The notes: generated by a model not told the origin, from the sequence alone. A stretch of 64,000 bases of DNA from CAZGXI01 sp964529715 (GCA_964529715.1 CAZGXI010000019.1:1-64000), one strand, 5' to 3'. Shown: positions 14,414 through 24,143, counted from the first letter of the stretch. Numbers and translations: made by a program.

Positions 14414-17400
14414 TTACTCCGCCCGGAACATCTGAACCTGCGGGAAGTCATCCGGCGTCAGCGTGTCCACGTCCGCGCTCGAAGGCGGATATGTGCCGAG
14501 CATGTCGGCCTGAGTCGGCGTGCTGCCCTCCGGCCAGATCAGGTCGATAATGCGGGTGTGGTTGGTATCCGTTGTGCCGCCGCCGAAACGCCACTGTTCG
14601 GCAGTGGGCAGCACTTCGCGCACGCGCCACACCCCCGCCGCCGGGTAACCTTCTTGGCTAAGCACCGCCACCGCATAGGCCCATGTCGCCGGGTCGCCGG
14701 GGATGACGCTACGCGGCACACGAATGGTGATCTGCCGTAGGCCGGAATTGGTCGTGATCGCCAGGGAACTGCCCTCTACCTGCACCGGGCCTTCGGGGCC
14801 GGGGCGGAACACCCCTGGCGTCCAGCCCTCTGCCCATACGGCGTAATCCCAGCCGAAGTCTGCTGTCAGGGCAGCATTACGCCCTGGTAACAACAGTCGC
14901 GCGCCGTTCGCCGGACCATCCACGTCGATATACACATCGACGGTGATGATGCCCATGCCGTTTGGCGCGCCCCAGTCGTTCTCCACTGCGCCGTTCATAT
15001 CGATGCGGAAGATCACATCGTTCTCGTTGGAGCCGACGATGAAGTTTCTTGCGTCATAAGCCCCACGCCGGAAAACGGCGTCGGTCGGATACACATATGT
15101 TCCCGGCCCGTTGTCGTCGCCCACCGGGTCAGCCAGGTCGATCACGGTGTTTGGGATGGCCTCATCCGGCAACGCAGCCAGGGCCGGACCCTGCGGCGGC
15201 GCAATGGCAACATCCGTTTCGCCTTCGCTATAGACCAGCCGCAGGTCGATACGATTATCTCGCCCACGCTGCGGCACCAGCAGCCCAACCGGCACGGCGA
15301 TTTCCACCGTGTCTTCGGCTGCCGCGACGGTCTCGATGGCCGCATTCCGCGTCCAGCCGCCCTGCCCGTTCGCCGTGTAGAGCGCAGCGGCAGGGACGCC
15401 GTCGGCAAACGTCACCTCGATCAGCCGTTCCGCACCGAAGCCGAGCGGCATCTCGCCCTGCCCATAGCGCGAGAAGGCGTTGGTTGGGTAATCCCCCGGC
15501 AACCGCAGGTAAAAGCCCAACGTGGAGCCGTCGGCAAAGCCGCCCGCTGCATCTGTGCGCAGATAAAAATTCTCATTGTCGAAGCCGTAGTACAGCCCGG
15601 TCAGGGGGGGCGTTTCAAGCGCATAAGCGGCGGCAGTTGCCCACTCCGCTTCGTCTGCCGATCCATCAACTACGACCGTCAGTGCTTCAGTGGCGGGACG
15701 ATCCGGTTGCTGGGCGGCCTGTGCGATGATGGGGGCCTGTACGAAGTCGGGCACAGGCTGGCCAATGATCTCATAGACCTGCGCGAGATAACTGCGGAAC
15801 TGCTGGTCGAACGAATCGTCCGAACCGGAGTTCTGATCCGCGCCATACCACCAGAACCAATCTGACCCTTCGGCGATATACATCGTCTCCAACGCACGGC
15901 GGAGGGTTTCTTCGTCCAGACGATTGCTCGCCGCCTGTAGCGCATTGCGGGTCTGGAGGAGATAGGTCCACGCTTGGTTTTCCTCCTCCTCGCCGATCCA
16001 GGTACTGAAGTCGCTGCTGATCCACGACCCCGGCCACAGGTTTTCGATGGGGCGCGGCGGCTCGGTCATCGCCAGATATTCCGACGGCGTGACCGTGCGC
16101 AGGTTTTCGGCCTCCGAGAGTCCCCGATACAGGGCGTGCAAGAAATCTTTGCCATCGTTCGCGTAATATTCCCAGGCGTTCTCGCCATCCAGGATCACGG
16201 TCACGAGATTCGGGCCTGACGCGCCTTCCGCCTCTAGTTCAGCCTGAATGTCGTTTAACCGCCGGATGAAGTCAGCGGCAGCCTCTTCACCGTCCATGCC
16301 CGAATACTCAAAACCGACCTTGTCGGAGATCAGGCGATCACGGAAAACGATAGCCACCTGCCCGCCGCGCCGACCTGTCAGCAGGTATGGGCGGTACATC
16401 GCATCCGCCTGCTGCACCGTGTCGGCACTGTTGCGCGTAAAGCCGGGAAAATCCGGCAGGCTGTTCGCCAGCACTTCCTCGTCAGAGGCAATCCACCGGA
16501 TGCCTGCGCTGGCAACCATCTGAACGATCTGCTGCGACACCGATCCTTCGGCGGGCCACATGCCGCGCGGCGCGACGCCAAAGTGATCGCGGTAAAGCTG
16601 CACCCCCATCTCAAGCTGCCCGACGGCATCCTGGCCGAAAACGAAGCGTTCCGGCAAAGTGGCATCCGGCAGGGCGACGGCGGCAACATCGCTATCTACC
16701 AGCAGCGGCAGGATTGGGTGAGCAAACGGCGTCATCGTCACTTCGATCTGCCCGGCGTTCTGTAGCTGTGCATGGAGCGGAATCACCTCGCGGATGATGC
16801 GCAAATGCTCGGCAAACAGCACCGCCTTGTCCTCTTCGACGTAATCGCGCTCCTGCGCCACCAGACGCGCCAGCGGCTCCTGCGCCAGCCAGTCGGGATC
16901 GGTCCAGGCAAGGTTGAACAGGATTTGCAGGTCGCGGAAATCCTGCACGGTCCACGCCGCCAACGCGCCGTCCACGCCCAACGCTGCCCGACTATTGGCC
17001 AGCTCCTGATAGCGCGGGAAACGCCCGATGACACGCGGGTTGGTATCGAAGAACCGCTCCAGAATGAACCGCTTCTGCTCGTCGGTCAGTTGGTCCGCCG
17101 GCACCTCGCTCAACACCCAGTAAAGGTCCTGCGCCCCGGCAGCCAGATCGTCTAACTGGCGGATCAGGCTGGGAGTGATGTTGAATGTAACGTGAATATC
17201 CGGGTATTGCTGAAGCATCGCAGCCATGTCCAGGTAGTCTTTGGTGGCATGGACGCGCACCCAGGGCCGCTGATAGACGCCCGTCTCCGGGTCTTTGAAG
17301 TAAACCGGCTGATGCTGGTGCCAGATGATGGCGACGTACAGCACCCCCGCTTCGGTCTGCGCCTGCGTGGGCTGGGTCGCCGCCGGGGGCAAACCGGTGA

Positions 17401-17458
17401 CGATCAGGCTGAGCGCCACGCCCAGACAAAACAACCGCCATAAAGCCAAGCGCCTCAT
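14414..17458 (-). CDS. secreted glycoside hydrolase family 57 with C-terminal glucodextranase-type domain
   Basis: A 1014-residue extracellular alpha-glucan-active enzyme. Residues 1-34 are a signal peptide (hydrophobic LFCLGVALSLIVTGL, cleavage near TQAQT). The GH57 barrel starts with IIWHQHQPVYF and PWVRVHATKDY. GMWPAEGSVS holds the expected catalytic Glu, and ILDGENAWE is a further conserved motif. From about residue 600 come beta-rich domains (VVVDGSADEAEW, DPVGDDNGPGTYVYPTD), the latter like the C-terminal domain of glucodextranase. It is the last gene of the maltodextrin operon, so it probably releases oligosaccharides outside the cell for MalEFG. The exact specificity (amylase, pullulanase or branching activity) cannot be read from the sequence. 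Confidence 0.9.
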   Translation of the reverse strand: MRRLALWRLFCLGVALSLIVTGLPPAATQPTQAQTEAGVLYVAIIWHQHQPVYFKDPETGVYQRPWVRVHATKDYLDMAAMLQQYPDIHVTFNITPSLIRQLDDLAAGAQDLYWVLSEVPADQLTDEQKRFILERFFDTNPRVIGRFPRYQELANSRAALGVDGALAAWTVQDFRDLQILFNLAWTDPDWLAQEPLARLVAQERDYVEEDKAVLFAEHLRIIREVIPLHAQLQNAGQIEVTMTPFAHPILPLLVDSDVAAVALPDATLPERFVFGQDAVGQLEMGVQLYRDHFGVAPRGMWPAEGSVSQQIVQMVASAGIRWIASDEEVLANSLPDFPGFTRNSADTVQQADAMYRPYLLTGRRGGQVAIVFRDRLISDKVGFEYSGMDGEEAAADFIRRLNDIQAELEAEGASGPNLVTVILDGENAWEYYANDGKDFLHALYRGLSEAENLRTVTPSEYLAMTEPPRPIENLWPGSWISSDFSTWIGEEEENQAWTYLLQTRNALQAASNRLDEETLRRALETMYIAEGSDWFWWYGADQNSGSDDSFDQQFRSYLAQVYEIIGQPVPDFVQAPIIAQAAQQPDRPATEALTVVVDGSADEAEWATAAAYALETPPLTGLYYGFDNENFYLRTDAAGGFADGSTLGFYLRLPGDYPTNAFSRYGQGEMPLGFGAERLIEVTFADGVPAAALYTANGQGGWTRNAAIETVAAAEDTVEIAVPVGLLVPQRGRDNRIDLRLVYSEGETDVAIAPPQGPALAALPDEAIPNTVIDLADPVGDDNGPGTYVYPTDAVFRRGAYDARNFIVGSNENDVIFRIDMNGAVENDWGAPNGMGIITVDVYIDVDGPANGARLLLPGRNAALTADFGWDYAVWAEGWTPGVFRPGPEGPVQVEGSSLAITTNSGLRQITIRVPRSVIPGDPATWAYAVAVLSQEGYPAAGVWRVREVLPTAEQWRFGGGTTDTNHTRIIDLIWPEGSTPTQADMLGTYPPSSADVDTLTPDDFPQVQMFRAE

Positions 17459-17518
17459 CTCCTCATTCCTTTCTACAAACCTCTCTCATCCGGTGGCGGA
17501 ACCCTGCCGCCGTGCGCA

Positions 17519-19129
17519 CTATCGGCGACGCCCTCGAATCAGGGCCTTGTAATCCTCCAACAGGCGACGATCCTGCCGCTCATCCCAGATCATCAGCACC
17601 CGGTTGGCATCCAACCCGAAGCCATCCGCCTTGCCGGCGGGCTGGTTCAGGCCGATCTCCGTGCCCTGATAGATGATCGGCGGGGCAGGCAGGCGCATCT
17701 GCGCAGCGGCGGCGCGGCGCAGCGCGTCTTTGTTGCCTCCGGCCAGGTACAGAAAGCGATCCATGTCGTGGTTGTCCACAAACGTAAACAGCAGAAAGTT
17801 ATCGGGCATGTAGGCGCGATGGCGGGCAACGGCCCGCGCAAAATCGGCCTCGCCGCCGCCGTCTCGCCCGAACACCCGCCGCAGCATGTCCGCCGTGAAG
17901 AAGTCCAGGCAACCGTCTAGCCGCCCGACGTACTTGATCTGCTCCTCCGGCGTATCGACGATCTCCCCGAAGCAGAGGCAGTCTGGCTTTTGTGCCTTGC
18001 ATGCCGCCCAAAAATCGCCCCAGAAGTCCGGGCCGGGGCCGTTGGCATAGTCCAGGCGAAAGCCATCCACATCAAACTCGCGCAGCCAGTAGCAGGCCGT
18101 ATCGATCAGCCAGCGCCGCGCCGCCGGGTTGGCAACATTGATCTGCGGCATCGACGGCACGGCGAAGAAGGCCCGGTATCCGACGGGCGAGTCGTCAAAG
18201 ATAAACCAGTCCCGGTGTGGACCATCAGGGTGATTGAGTGCATCCTGAAAGACAGGATGCCGATCCGAAATGTGGTTGCATACCAAATCCAACAAGATGC
18301 GCATCCCCCGCGCGTGCGCTGCTGCGACCAGGGCACGCAGGGCCTCATCTCCACCCAGGCGCGGTTCGACGTGCATCAGATCGGTGGCGTCGTAGCCATG
18401 ATGCGTCGGGCTGGGGAAGATCGGGCTAAGCCAGATGCAGGTCGCACCCAGGTCGGCGATGTAGCCCAGCTTTTCGAGCACACCCCACAGCGTGCCGCCG
18501 CACAACGCGCGCACATCATCTGCCAGCCAGGAGCGTCCCTGGCCGGGCCAGAAGCGATCCACGAACACCTGGTAAATCACCGCTTGCCTGGCCCAGTCTG
18601 GCGGGCCGAGCCGATCCACATGATAGGTAAAGACATGTCCCGGACCCGGTTTTTCGGGAACAAAGGCGGGCAGCGGTTCGTTGCGAAAGAAGGCTTCAGC
18701 AGCCCGTTCGGTGGCAGCCTGCACATCCGGCCAATCCGCAAATACCTCCGGGGCATCCCCGGCCCACGCGCCAACCCGGTAGGACACGACCGTTCCCTCC
18801 GGCTGGGGAGGCAGAGTGCCGCGCCAGGTGGTCAGGTAGCCCCACAGCAGCGTATCCCAGGTGACATCTCCCGGTTCGAGCAGCAAAACTCGCCCGTTGT
18901 GGGCCGTTCCGCGTGTGCCGGTCGGCTCTGTGCCGTCTACTGTGTAGTAGCAAGCCACGTGATCGGCAGACAGGTCCGGCCCAACCCGAACGGTGATCGT
19001 CACCGGCTGGTCGGGTAGCGGGTCGCGGGGCGAGAGATCATGGGCATGGTGGATACCACGCCGCGCGACGCGATGATGCAGCAACTTCAGATCGTCCGTT
19101 GCCAGGGTGCCAAAAGTGAACTCTTCCAC
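17519..19129 (-). CDS. cytoplasmic GH13 alpha-amylase family enzyme (neopullulanase/maltogenic type)
   Basis: A 536-residue GH13 enzyme without a signal peptide. It starts with a beta-sandwich N-terminal domain (to about residue 170; ACYYTVDGTEPTGT), typical of cyclomaltodextrinase and neopullulanase. The barrel follows with all four GH13 regions: DLVCNH, GFRLDYANG (nucleophile Asp), FGEIVD (acid/base Glu) and FVDNHD. The barrel begins at ARQAVIYQVFVDRFWPG. The usual C-terminal beta domain is short or missing, since the protein ends soon after VLMIWDERQD. Lying between malG and the GH57 gene, it likely cuts imported maltodextrins. Start ATG 19129 has only a weak GGAG-like signal. Confidence 0.92.
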   Translation of the reverse strand: MEEFTFGTLATDDLKLLHHRVARRGIHHAHDLSPRDPLPDQPVTITVRVGPDLSADHVACYYTVDGTEPTGTRGTAHNGRVLLLEPGDVTWDTLLWGYLTTWRGTLPPQPEGTVVSYRVGAWAGDAPEVFADWPDVQAATERAAEAFFRNEPLPAFVPEKPGPGHVFTYHVDRLGPPDWARQAVIYQVFVDRFWPGQGRSWLADDVRALCGGTLWGVLEKLGYIADLGATCIWLSPIFPSPTHHGYDATDLMHVEPRLGGDEALRALVAAAHARGMRILLDLVCNHISDRHPVFQDALNHPDGPHRDWFIFDDSPVGYRAFFAVPSMPQINVANPAARRWLIDTACYWLREFDVDGFRLDYANGPGPDFWGDFWAACKAQKPDCLCFGEIVDTPEEQIKYVGRLDGCLDFFTADMLRRVFGRDGGGEADFARAVARHRAYMPDNFLLFTFVDNHDMDRFLYLAGGNKDALRRAAAAQMRLPAPPIIYQGTEIGLNQPAGKADGFGLDANRVLMIWDERQDRRLLEDYKALIRGRRR

Positions 19130-19173
19130 GTAAACTCCTGTCGCAAAGCAAACCGCCCCAAGAACACAAAGGA

Positions 19174-19199
19174 CACAGAGACGCTGCGCCCTCTCTGTG
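19174..19199. other. intercistronic stem-loop between malG and GH13 genes
   Basis: Arms CACAGAGA (19174-19181) and TCTCTGTG (19192-19199) form an 8-bp stem, extendable past one mismatch. It stands in the 106-bp space after malG. Without a U-tract it may lower transcription of the downstream enzymes or stabilise the transporter mRNA. Confidence 0.45.
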
Positions 19200-19235
19200 C
19201 CCTCTATGGTACAGCGTACATACGAACAGGCGGCC

Positions 19236-20207
19236 TTAGCCCTTGACCGCGCCTTGCGTCAACCCGCCGACGATCTGATCCTGAAGCAACAAGTACAGGA
19301 TGACGATGGGCGTCGCGCCGACGAGCGCGCCCGCTGCGAACTTACCCCAGTCACGGGCAAAGTTATCGCTGACATAGTTGTAGAGGCCCACCATCAGCGT
19401 CCAGTTGTTCTTGTCGCGCAACATAACACGCGCCAGCACGAATTCGTTAAATGTGCCGACGAAGGACAGGATCGCCACCACGGCCAGGATGGGCCGCACC
19501 AACGGGAAGATCAGCGACCAGAAGGTCTGCCAGTGACCTGCGCCGTCCACCTGGGCCGACTCGTCGATCTCGCGTGGCACGGAGTCGAAGAAGCCTTTCA
19601 TCAGCCAGGTATTGATGCCCATTGCACCGCCCATGTAGACCAGGATCAGGCCGCCCAGACTATCCAGACCGAAGCTCTGGAAGAAACTCCAGTTGATCCC
19701 GGCTAGGAAAGGCATCGCCTGTGGGATGTATTCGGCCAGCTTGCCGACCTGCTGCAAGATCAGGAACAGGGCTACCAGCGCCAGCATATTGGGAAAGACC
19801 TGGATGAGCAGCACCAGCACCAACAAGTTCTGACGCCCCTGAAAGCGGAAACGCGAAAAGGCATACGCGCTCAGTGCACTTACCAGCACCGTCAGCACGG
19901 CAGTGATGCCGGCCACGAAGATCGAGTTGCCGATCCAGTTCCAGTAGGGGTGAATATTCAGGTCTTCCTGAAGCACACCCCGGAAGTTGCTCAGCAGTTC
20001 GTCCACGCTGTCCACACCAGCGGGGATCAAACTCTGGGTGGCAAGGTTGCCCGACGGGTTAAAGGCCGCAGAGATGATCCAAACCACTGGGAACAGCGCG
20101 AAGATCAACGCGATGACGATGACGATCCAGCGCAGCGTGAGATTGACCGCTTTTTCGCGGGTGCCCATTACCGCCCGACTCTCGACACGACCTGCCCGGC
20201 TAGACAT
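19236..20207 (-). CDS. malG: maltodextrin ABC transporter permease
   Basis: A 323-residue inner-membrane permease of the CUT1 family with six predicted membrane segments, the first being LRWIVIVIALIFALFPVVWI. The EAA loop that contacts the ATPase reads ESAQVDGAGHWQTFWSLIFP. The start overlaps the 3' end of malF by 8 bp, which indicates translational coupling. The N-terminal loop after the first segment is long, as in MalG. Substrate assignment rests on the operon (MalE with a starch-binding module, GH13, GH57). No cognate ATPase gene (MalK/MsmX type) is present in the window, so a shared ATPase encoded elsewhere is expected. Confidence 0.9.
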   Translation of the reverse strand: MSSRAGRVESRAVMGTREKAVNLTLRWIVIVIALIFALFPVVWIISAAFNPSGNLATQSLIPAGVDSVDELLSNFRGVLQEDLNIHPYWNWIGNSIFVAGITAVLTVLVSALSAYAFSRFRFQGRQNLLVLVLLIQVFPNMLALVALFLILQQVGKLAEYIPQAMPFLAGINWSFFQSFGLDSLGGLILVYMGGAMGINTWLMKGFFDSVPREIDESAQVDGAGHWQTFWSLIFPLVRPILAVVAILSFVGTFNEFVLARVMLRDKNNWTLMVGLYNYVSDNFARDWGKFAAGALVGATPIVILYLLLQDQIVGGLTQGAVKG

Positions 20208-21789
20208 TCTTCGACACCTCCTCCCACTGCCCGGTGAGGCGGAACTGAAGCAGAGTCACGGTCGCCACGATGATAAAAATCACAATCGTGATGGCCGAGG
20301 CCAGACCGTAGTCTGCCCCGCGTCCGGTCCCGAAGGCCAGGCGGTAGGTATAACTGATCAGGATGTCGGTATGACCGGCGGGCGTAAGCGTGCCGGAAAT
20401 GGGCGGGCCGCCCCGGTTGAACGCCTCGATAATCACGAAGTTATTGAAGTTGAACGTGAACGAAGCGATCAGCAACGGGCCAACAGACACCAACAACAGC
20501 GGCAGGGTGATCTTCCAGAAGCGTTGCCAGTTGTTGGCGCCATCGACCGAGGCAGCTTCGTAGATGTCGGAAGGAATGGCTTGCAGCGCCCCGCTGGTGA
20601 TCAACATCATATACGGGTAGCCCAGCCACAGGTTCACGATCAGGATGCCGACCTTGGCCCACCACTCGTTGGAAAACCAGGGCACATCGATGCCAAAGCT
20701 GCGCGCCAACACCCCCAAGTTGGGATTCATCATGCCTCGCCAAACCAGGATGCTGATCACGCCGGGGATAGCATAGGGAATGATCAACAGGGAACGCAAA
20801 ATTTTGCGCCCACGAATCAGCGGGTCGTTCAGGACCAGGGCCATGAGCAACCCGACCGCGAACGTAGACAGCACAGACAACGCCGCAAAGACCACCGTCC
20901 AGAGGAACACCCTCACCAGGGGGCCGCTCAGGGCCGGACTTTCGATGAAGCGTCGGAAGTTATCCAAGCCGACCACAACCTGATAGCCCGGATCGAGCAT
21001 CTGTTCGTTAGCAGTGCCCCGGTTAGCGACGAACGAACCGGTGCTGTCATCGGCAGCATAGAACAGGCCCGTCTGCCGGTCTTCCAGGCCGTTCAGCTCC
21101 GCGTTCCAGACGTAACGCTGCTGAGACAGGCTGGCGTCACGGGCCGACGTGACCATAACGACGTTGGGGTCTTCGCCGAATTCCAGGGCTTGCAGGTTGG
21201 ACAACGCGGAGATGATCTCGCGCCGCTCCAACTGACGGTAGCCCTGGTAGGTCTCTGGGGCATCGAGGCTATCGGCCTCAACGATCTCAAAGGGCTTCCC
21301 CGGCCTAGCGAAGAGGATTTCCGGTCCGGTGTCTGTCTGACGGGTCAGCCACAGTGCATACTCGTTTGGATCAGATTCGGAAACAAACGCAACCCACTGG
21401 TAGCGTGGGGCGTCGGCGGCGGTGAAAGATTTGCTCTCGTGAATGGCGATGGCTCGCTGTTTGGAATACAGGTGGCCATCGCTGTAGTTCGTAAAGGCCG
21501 TGTAGACCGTGAAAAGAATCGGATAGATGACCAGTAAGATCATCAACGTCAAGCCGGGAGACATCCAGCGGATCGGGTACAGCTTCGGCACAAAGACGAC
21601 GACGTTAATGCCGATGGTGATGACGGCAATGACCAGCGCCAATGCGGTCTGTTCGCCATACCAGAAGGCATAAAACAGCAACAGGCCGAATGCGTCCAGA
21701 AGCGCCAGACCTGCCAGCTTGAATACCTGCCCTGGGAGAAGGGCCAGGAGCCCTGAAGAGCTCCTGGCACCCGTGCTTGACGCACTCAT
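20200..21789 (-). CDS. malF: maltodextrin ABC transporter permease
   Basis: A 529-residue permease of MalF type. Several N-terminal membrane segments (FKLAGLALLDAFGLLLFYAF, ALVIAVITIGINVVVFV, LTLMILLVIYPILFTVYTAF) precede a large extracytoplasmic loop of about 180 residues, comparable to the MalF P2 domain. The C-terminal core carries the EAA motif EAASVDGANNWQRFWKITLP. The start is 6 bp after the malE stop, and the end overlaps malG. The length and the P2-like loop distinguish it from the short permeases of the second CUT1 system at 27815-29657. Confidence 0.92.
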   Translation of the reverse strand: MSASSTGARSSSGLLALLPGQVFKLAGLALLDAFGLLLFYAFWYGEQTALALVIAVITIGINVVVFVPKLYPIRWMSPGLTLMILLVIYPILFTVYTAFTNYSDGHLYSKQRAIAIHESKSFTAADAPRYQWVAFVSESDPNEYALWLTRQTDTGPEILFARPGKPFEIVEADSLDAPETYQGYRQLERREIISALSNLQALEFGEDPNVVMVTSARDASLSQQRYVWNAELNGLEDRQTGLFYAADDSTGSFVANRGTANEQMLDPGYQVVVGLDNFRRFIESPALSGPLVRVFLWTVVFAALSVLSTFAVGLLMALVLNDPLIRGRKILRSLLIIPYAIPGVISILVWRGMMNPNLGVLARSFGIDVPWFSNEWWAKVGILIVNLWLGYPYMMLITSGALQAIPSDIYEAASVDGANNWQRFWKITLPLLLVSVGPLLIASFTFNFNNFVIIEAFNRGGPPISGTLTPAGHTDILISYTYRLAFGTGRGADYGLASAITIVIFIIVATVTLLQFRLTGQWEEVSKNV

Positions 21790-21795
21790 GGAAGG

Positions 21796-23307
21796 TTATT
21801 CCCCAATCGTCGCTGTAACGATGTGGGTAGCGGAGTCGTAAGTAAAGGTCACGACCGAATCGGCTTCCAGCACCAGCGGGATGTTGTTGCCGTCGCGGAC
21901 ACCGTCGGCACCGTAGTTCTCGCCCCAGGAGCCGCCCAGAGCGACCTTGAACTCGTAGCTGCCCGCTGGAATGGTGAAGGTGCCGGAGAAGGTGCCGTCG
22001 CCGTTGTCGGTCAGGGCGGTCACTTCGCAGGCCGGATCCCAGTCACTGGCGCAGCCGACCGCGGCCTGCCAGGAGCCGGGGACGTTAACCATGGCACTCA
22101 GGTCAATCGAGAGCAGTTCGCGCACCTGGGCTGCGGCGTTGGTCATGGCCGTTTCGGCGTCTTCCTGCTGGCGGATAATCAGTTCCATAGCGTTGCCCCA
22201 GGCCGTCCAGACAGAGGCCATTTCGGGGATGGCAGGCATCGCCACGCCGTTCTCACCGGCAGCGGTGAAGCCGGCAATATCGACGTCTTCGGTGGCTTCA
22301 CGGACCTCGATGAAGGCCGAAGGACGTGGGTCGGCGTCGAAGATCTGTTGCATCACGTCAGCGGTCGCCACGTAGTCCAGCAGGAAGATCTCGGCCAGCA
22401 GTGCGTTCTCGCTGAAGGCGCTGATCATGAAGCCCTGGACACCCAGGAAAGGCGTAGCCTCCTGCGTGCCGCTGGGGATCGGCCCGACGACATAGGGGAT
22501 GCCGGAGTCTTTAATAGTCGGCAGCGCCCAGGGGCCGGTCACGATCATGGCCGCCTGGCCGGTCGTAAACATCGTGTGCATCACCCCATAGTCGATGTCA
22601 GCGGGGATCAGGCCGTCCTCGACCATGCCCTGCAGGAACTGCGCGCCCGCAATCGCCCCTTCACTGTCCAGGCCGATGTCGGTCGGGTCGTAGGAGCCAT
22701 TTTCATCACGCCCGAAGACGTAGCCACCGAAGGCGCTCATCATGGGCATGAAGTGATAGGGGTCGTTGGTCTGGATGATGTACCCGTAGGTATTCTCATC
22801 TGCCGCGTGAATTTCCTCACTGAGGGCGCGGACTTCGTCCCAGGTTGTGGGCGGCTCAGGGACCATTTCGGGGTTGTAGATGAAGGCTACGTTCTCCGTT
22901 GAATAGGGCATACCGTACAGGACGCCGTCATAGGTGAAGGCGTCAACGGCAGGGGCAAAGAACGCATCGGCCATGTCGCCCAGGTCCACCGGAGCCAGCA
23001 GGCCATTGAGGACCAGTTCGCCCAGCCAGTCGTGCGCGCCGACCAGGATGTCCGGGCCTTCACCCGCCGGGCCGGCCACTTTGAGGGCATCGCGGATGTC
23101 ACCGAAGCCCATTTCCTGAACGACGACTTCCACGCCGTACTCTTCGCTAAAGGCAGCGCCGACTTCGCTCAGGACCGGGGCGCGCGTGTCGTCGGCCCAG
23201 ATCACCAACTGCTGCGAACCGGTTTCCTGGGCAAACACCAGGTTAGAAAGTGTTAGGCTGGCGAGGATTATCAGCGTCACCACCAACCACATCGAACGAC
23301 GGTTCAT
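21796..23307 (-). CDS. malE: maltodextrin-binding protein with C-terminal X25 starch-binding module
   Basis: A 503-residue solute-binding protein. The signal peptide MNRRSMWLVVTLIILASLTL with cleavage after VFAQ is followed by a CUT1 binding domain (LVIWADDTRAPVLSEVG, AHDWLGELVLNG, FIYNPEMVPEPPTTWDEV, MIVTGPWALP). The last ~95 residues (from VPGSWQAAVGCASDWDP) match the X25 module of pullulanases: ALTDNGDGTFSGTF, GSYEFKVALGGSWGENYG and DGNNIPLVL. A binding protein normally ends before this, so this is a fusion that may hold long alpha-glucans near the transporter. The upstream in-frame codons to 23343 are excluded because AGGAG stands 11 bp before ATG 23307. A good promoter lies directly upstream. 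Confidence 0.92.
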   Translation of the reverse strand: MNRRSMWLVVTLIILASLTLSNLVFAQETGSQQLVIWADDTRAPVLSEVGAAFSEEYGVEVVVQEMGFGDIRDALKVAGPAGEGPDILVGAHDWLGELVLNGLLAPVDLGDMADAFFAPAVDAFTYDGVLYGMPYSTENVAFIYNPEMVPEPPTTWDEVRALSEEIHAADENTYGYIIQTNDPYHFMPMMSAFGGYVFGRDENGSYDPTDIGLDSEGAIAGAQFLQGMVEDGLIPADIDYGVMHTMFTTGQAAMIVTGPWALPTIKDSGIPYVVGPIPSGTQEATPFLGVQGFMISAFSENALLAEIFLLDYVATADVMQQIFDADPRPSAFIEVREATEDVDIAGFTAAGENGVAMPAIPEMASVWTAWGNAMELIIRQQEDAETAMTNAAAQVRELLSIDLSAMVNVPGSWQAAVGCASDWDPACEVTALTDNGDGTFSGTFTIPAGSYEFKVALGGSWGENYGADGVRDGNNIPLVLEADSVVTFTYDSATHIVTATIGE

Positions 23308-23330
23308 CTCTATTATCTCCTCTTTTGATA

Positions 23331-23361
23331 GGTCTATACACAAACTTCACTTGAACGTCAA
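23331..23361 (-). promoter_or_regulatory. malE promoter with overlapping GGTCTATAC element
   Basis: Read on the minus strand, TTGACG (23356-23361) is separated by 17 bp from TATAGA (23333-23338), a near-consensus sigma-70 promoter. A start point near 23326 would give a leader of about 20 bases containing the AGGAG. The nonamer GGTCTATAC (23331-23339, plus strand) overlaps the -10 box and is also found in the operator-like palindrome at 26165-26182 before the second sugar ABC operon. Confidence 0.65.
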
Positions 23362-23440
23362 TGTGCAACCGCTTGTGGAAGATCGGGGATTGTGCTCGGT
23401 CCGGTTATCACCTCCTTAAGCAAGGATGAGCTAAAAACGC

Positions 23441-23920
23441 TCACGGCTGAGTCGGATCGGCCTCCAGGTTGACACGCAACCCTTCATCCAACTTATCCAA
23501 CAACAGGGCAAGCTGCTGTTGTTCCGCCTCGCTCAACACGCTGAAGCGTTGCTGCAACGAGCACTCATGCGCCATGTAAGCCTGCGCGTATCGCGCTGCC
23601 CCTGCCGGGGTCAGATACACGCGCTGAGCGCGCCGGTCGTCAGGATCGGGAACACGCCGGACGAGTTCGTCACGTTCCAACTGATCGACAATGCGCGTGA
23701 TGGAGCTTTTGGAACGCAGGAGCCGCTTGCTCAGGCTGGTCAGGCGTCGTCCCTTTTCCAGGTCCAACAACCGGAGCACCGCGTATTGAGGCAATGTGAG
23801 GCCAAAAGCGCGCAACGTGCGGCGGTCACCATCATCGAGAAGCACGTAGATGTCATGAATCGCGTGATAGTGCTGTTGCACGGTAATTGTTTTGACAGGC
23901 GTTGTTTGCTCAGACGACAT
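23441..23920 (-). CDS. MarR-family transcriptional regulator
   Basis: A 159-residue winged-helix regulator. The core reads LPQYAVLRLLDLEKG, then the recognition helix region SLSKRLLRSKSSITRIVDQLERDELVRR and the wing DPDDRRAQRVYLTPAG. Upstream in-frame codons reach 24019, but ATG 23920 (MSSEQTTPVK) is chosen because the region above contains the promoter. The gene is divergent from the ABC exporter at 24144, the usual arrangement in which MarR represses itself and an exporter. It also lies upstream of malE on the same strand, but malE has its own promoter, so it need not regulate sugar uptake. The ligand is unknown. Confidence 0.9.
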   Translation of the reverse strand: MSSEQTTPVKTITVQQHYHAIHDIYVLLDDGDRRTLRAFGLTLPQYAVLRLLDLEKGRRLTSLSKRLLRSKSSITRIVDQLERDELVRRVPDPDDRRAQRVYLTPAGAARYAQAYMAHECSLQQRFSVLSEAEQQQLALLLDKLDEGLRVNLEADPTQP

Positions 23921-23966
23921 TGTTGCTTCCGCAATTGTCACGCTTGCAACCACCGCTGTGCAGTTT

Positions 23967-23994
23967 ACTATATATCTTCCGTGCAGTCTGTCAA
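23967..23994 (-). promoter_or_regulatory. promoter of the MarR gene
   Basis: On the minus strand TTGACA (23989-23994) is spaced 16 bp from TATAGT (23967-23972), a strong sigma-70 match about 45 bp before the MarR start codon. The motif GTGCAGT occurs on both sides of the -10 box, near 23959 and 23981, and could be part of an autoregulatory operator. Confidence 0.7.
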
Positions 23995-24143
23995 GCGAGG
24001 GAGCAGTCAAAGTGCACAAATTTGCTCACAAACCTCTGGGAGACCCCGGCACACAGCTTTCTTTGCGCCGATACTGAAGAGGTCCAGCGCCGACTGCGGC
24101 AGGCGTTATAATGACGACAGAACGCAGAAAAGGAGCTTTGGCA

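Noticed and set aside
19987..21537. 516-codon plus-strand frame opposite malF/malG
   Set aside because: Its product is rich in His, Gln and Arg with no family motif, and it lies antisense to two clear permease genes.
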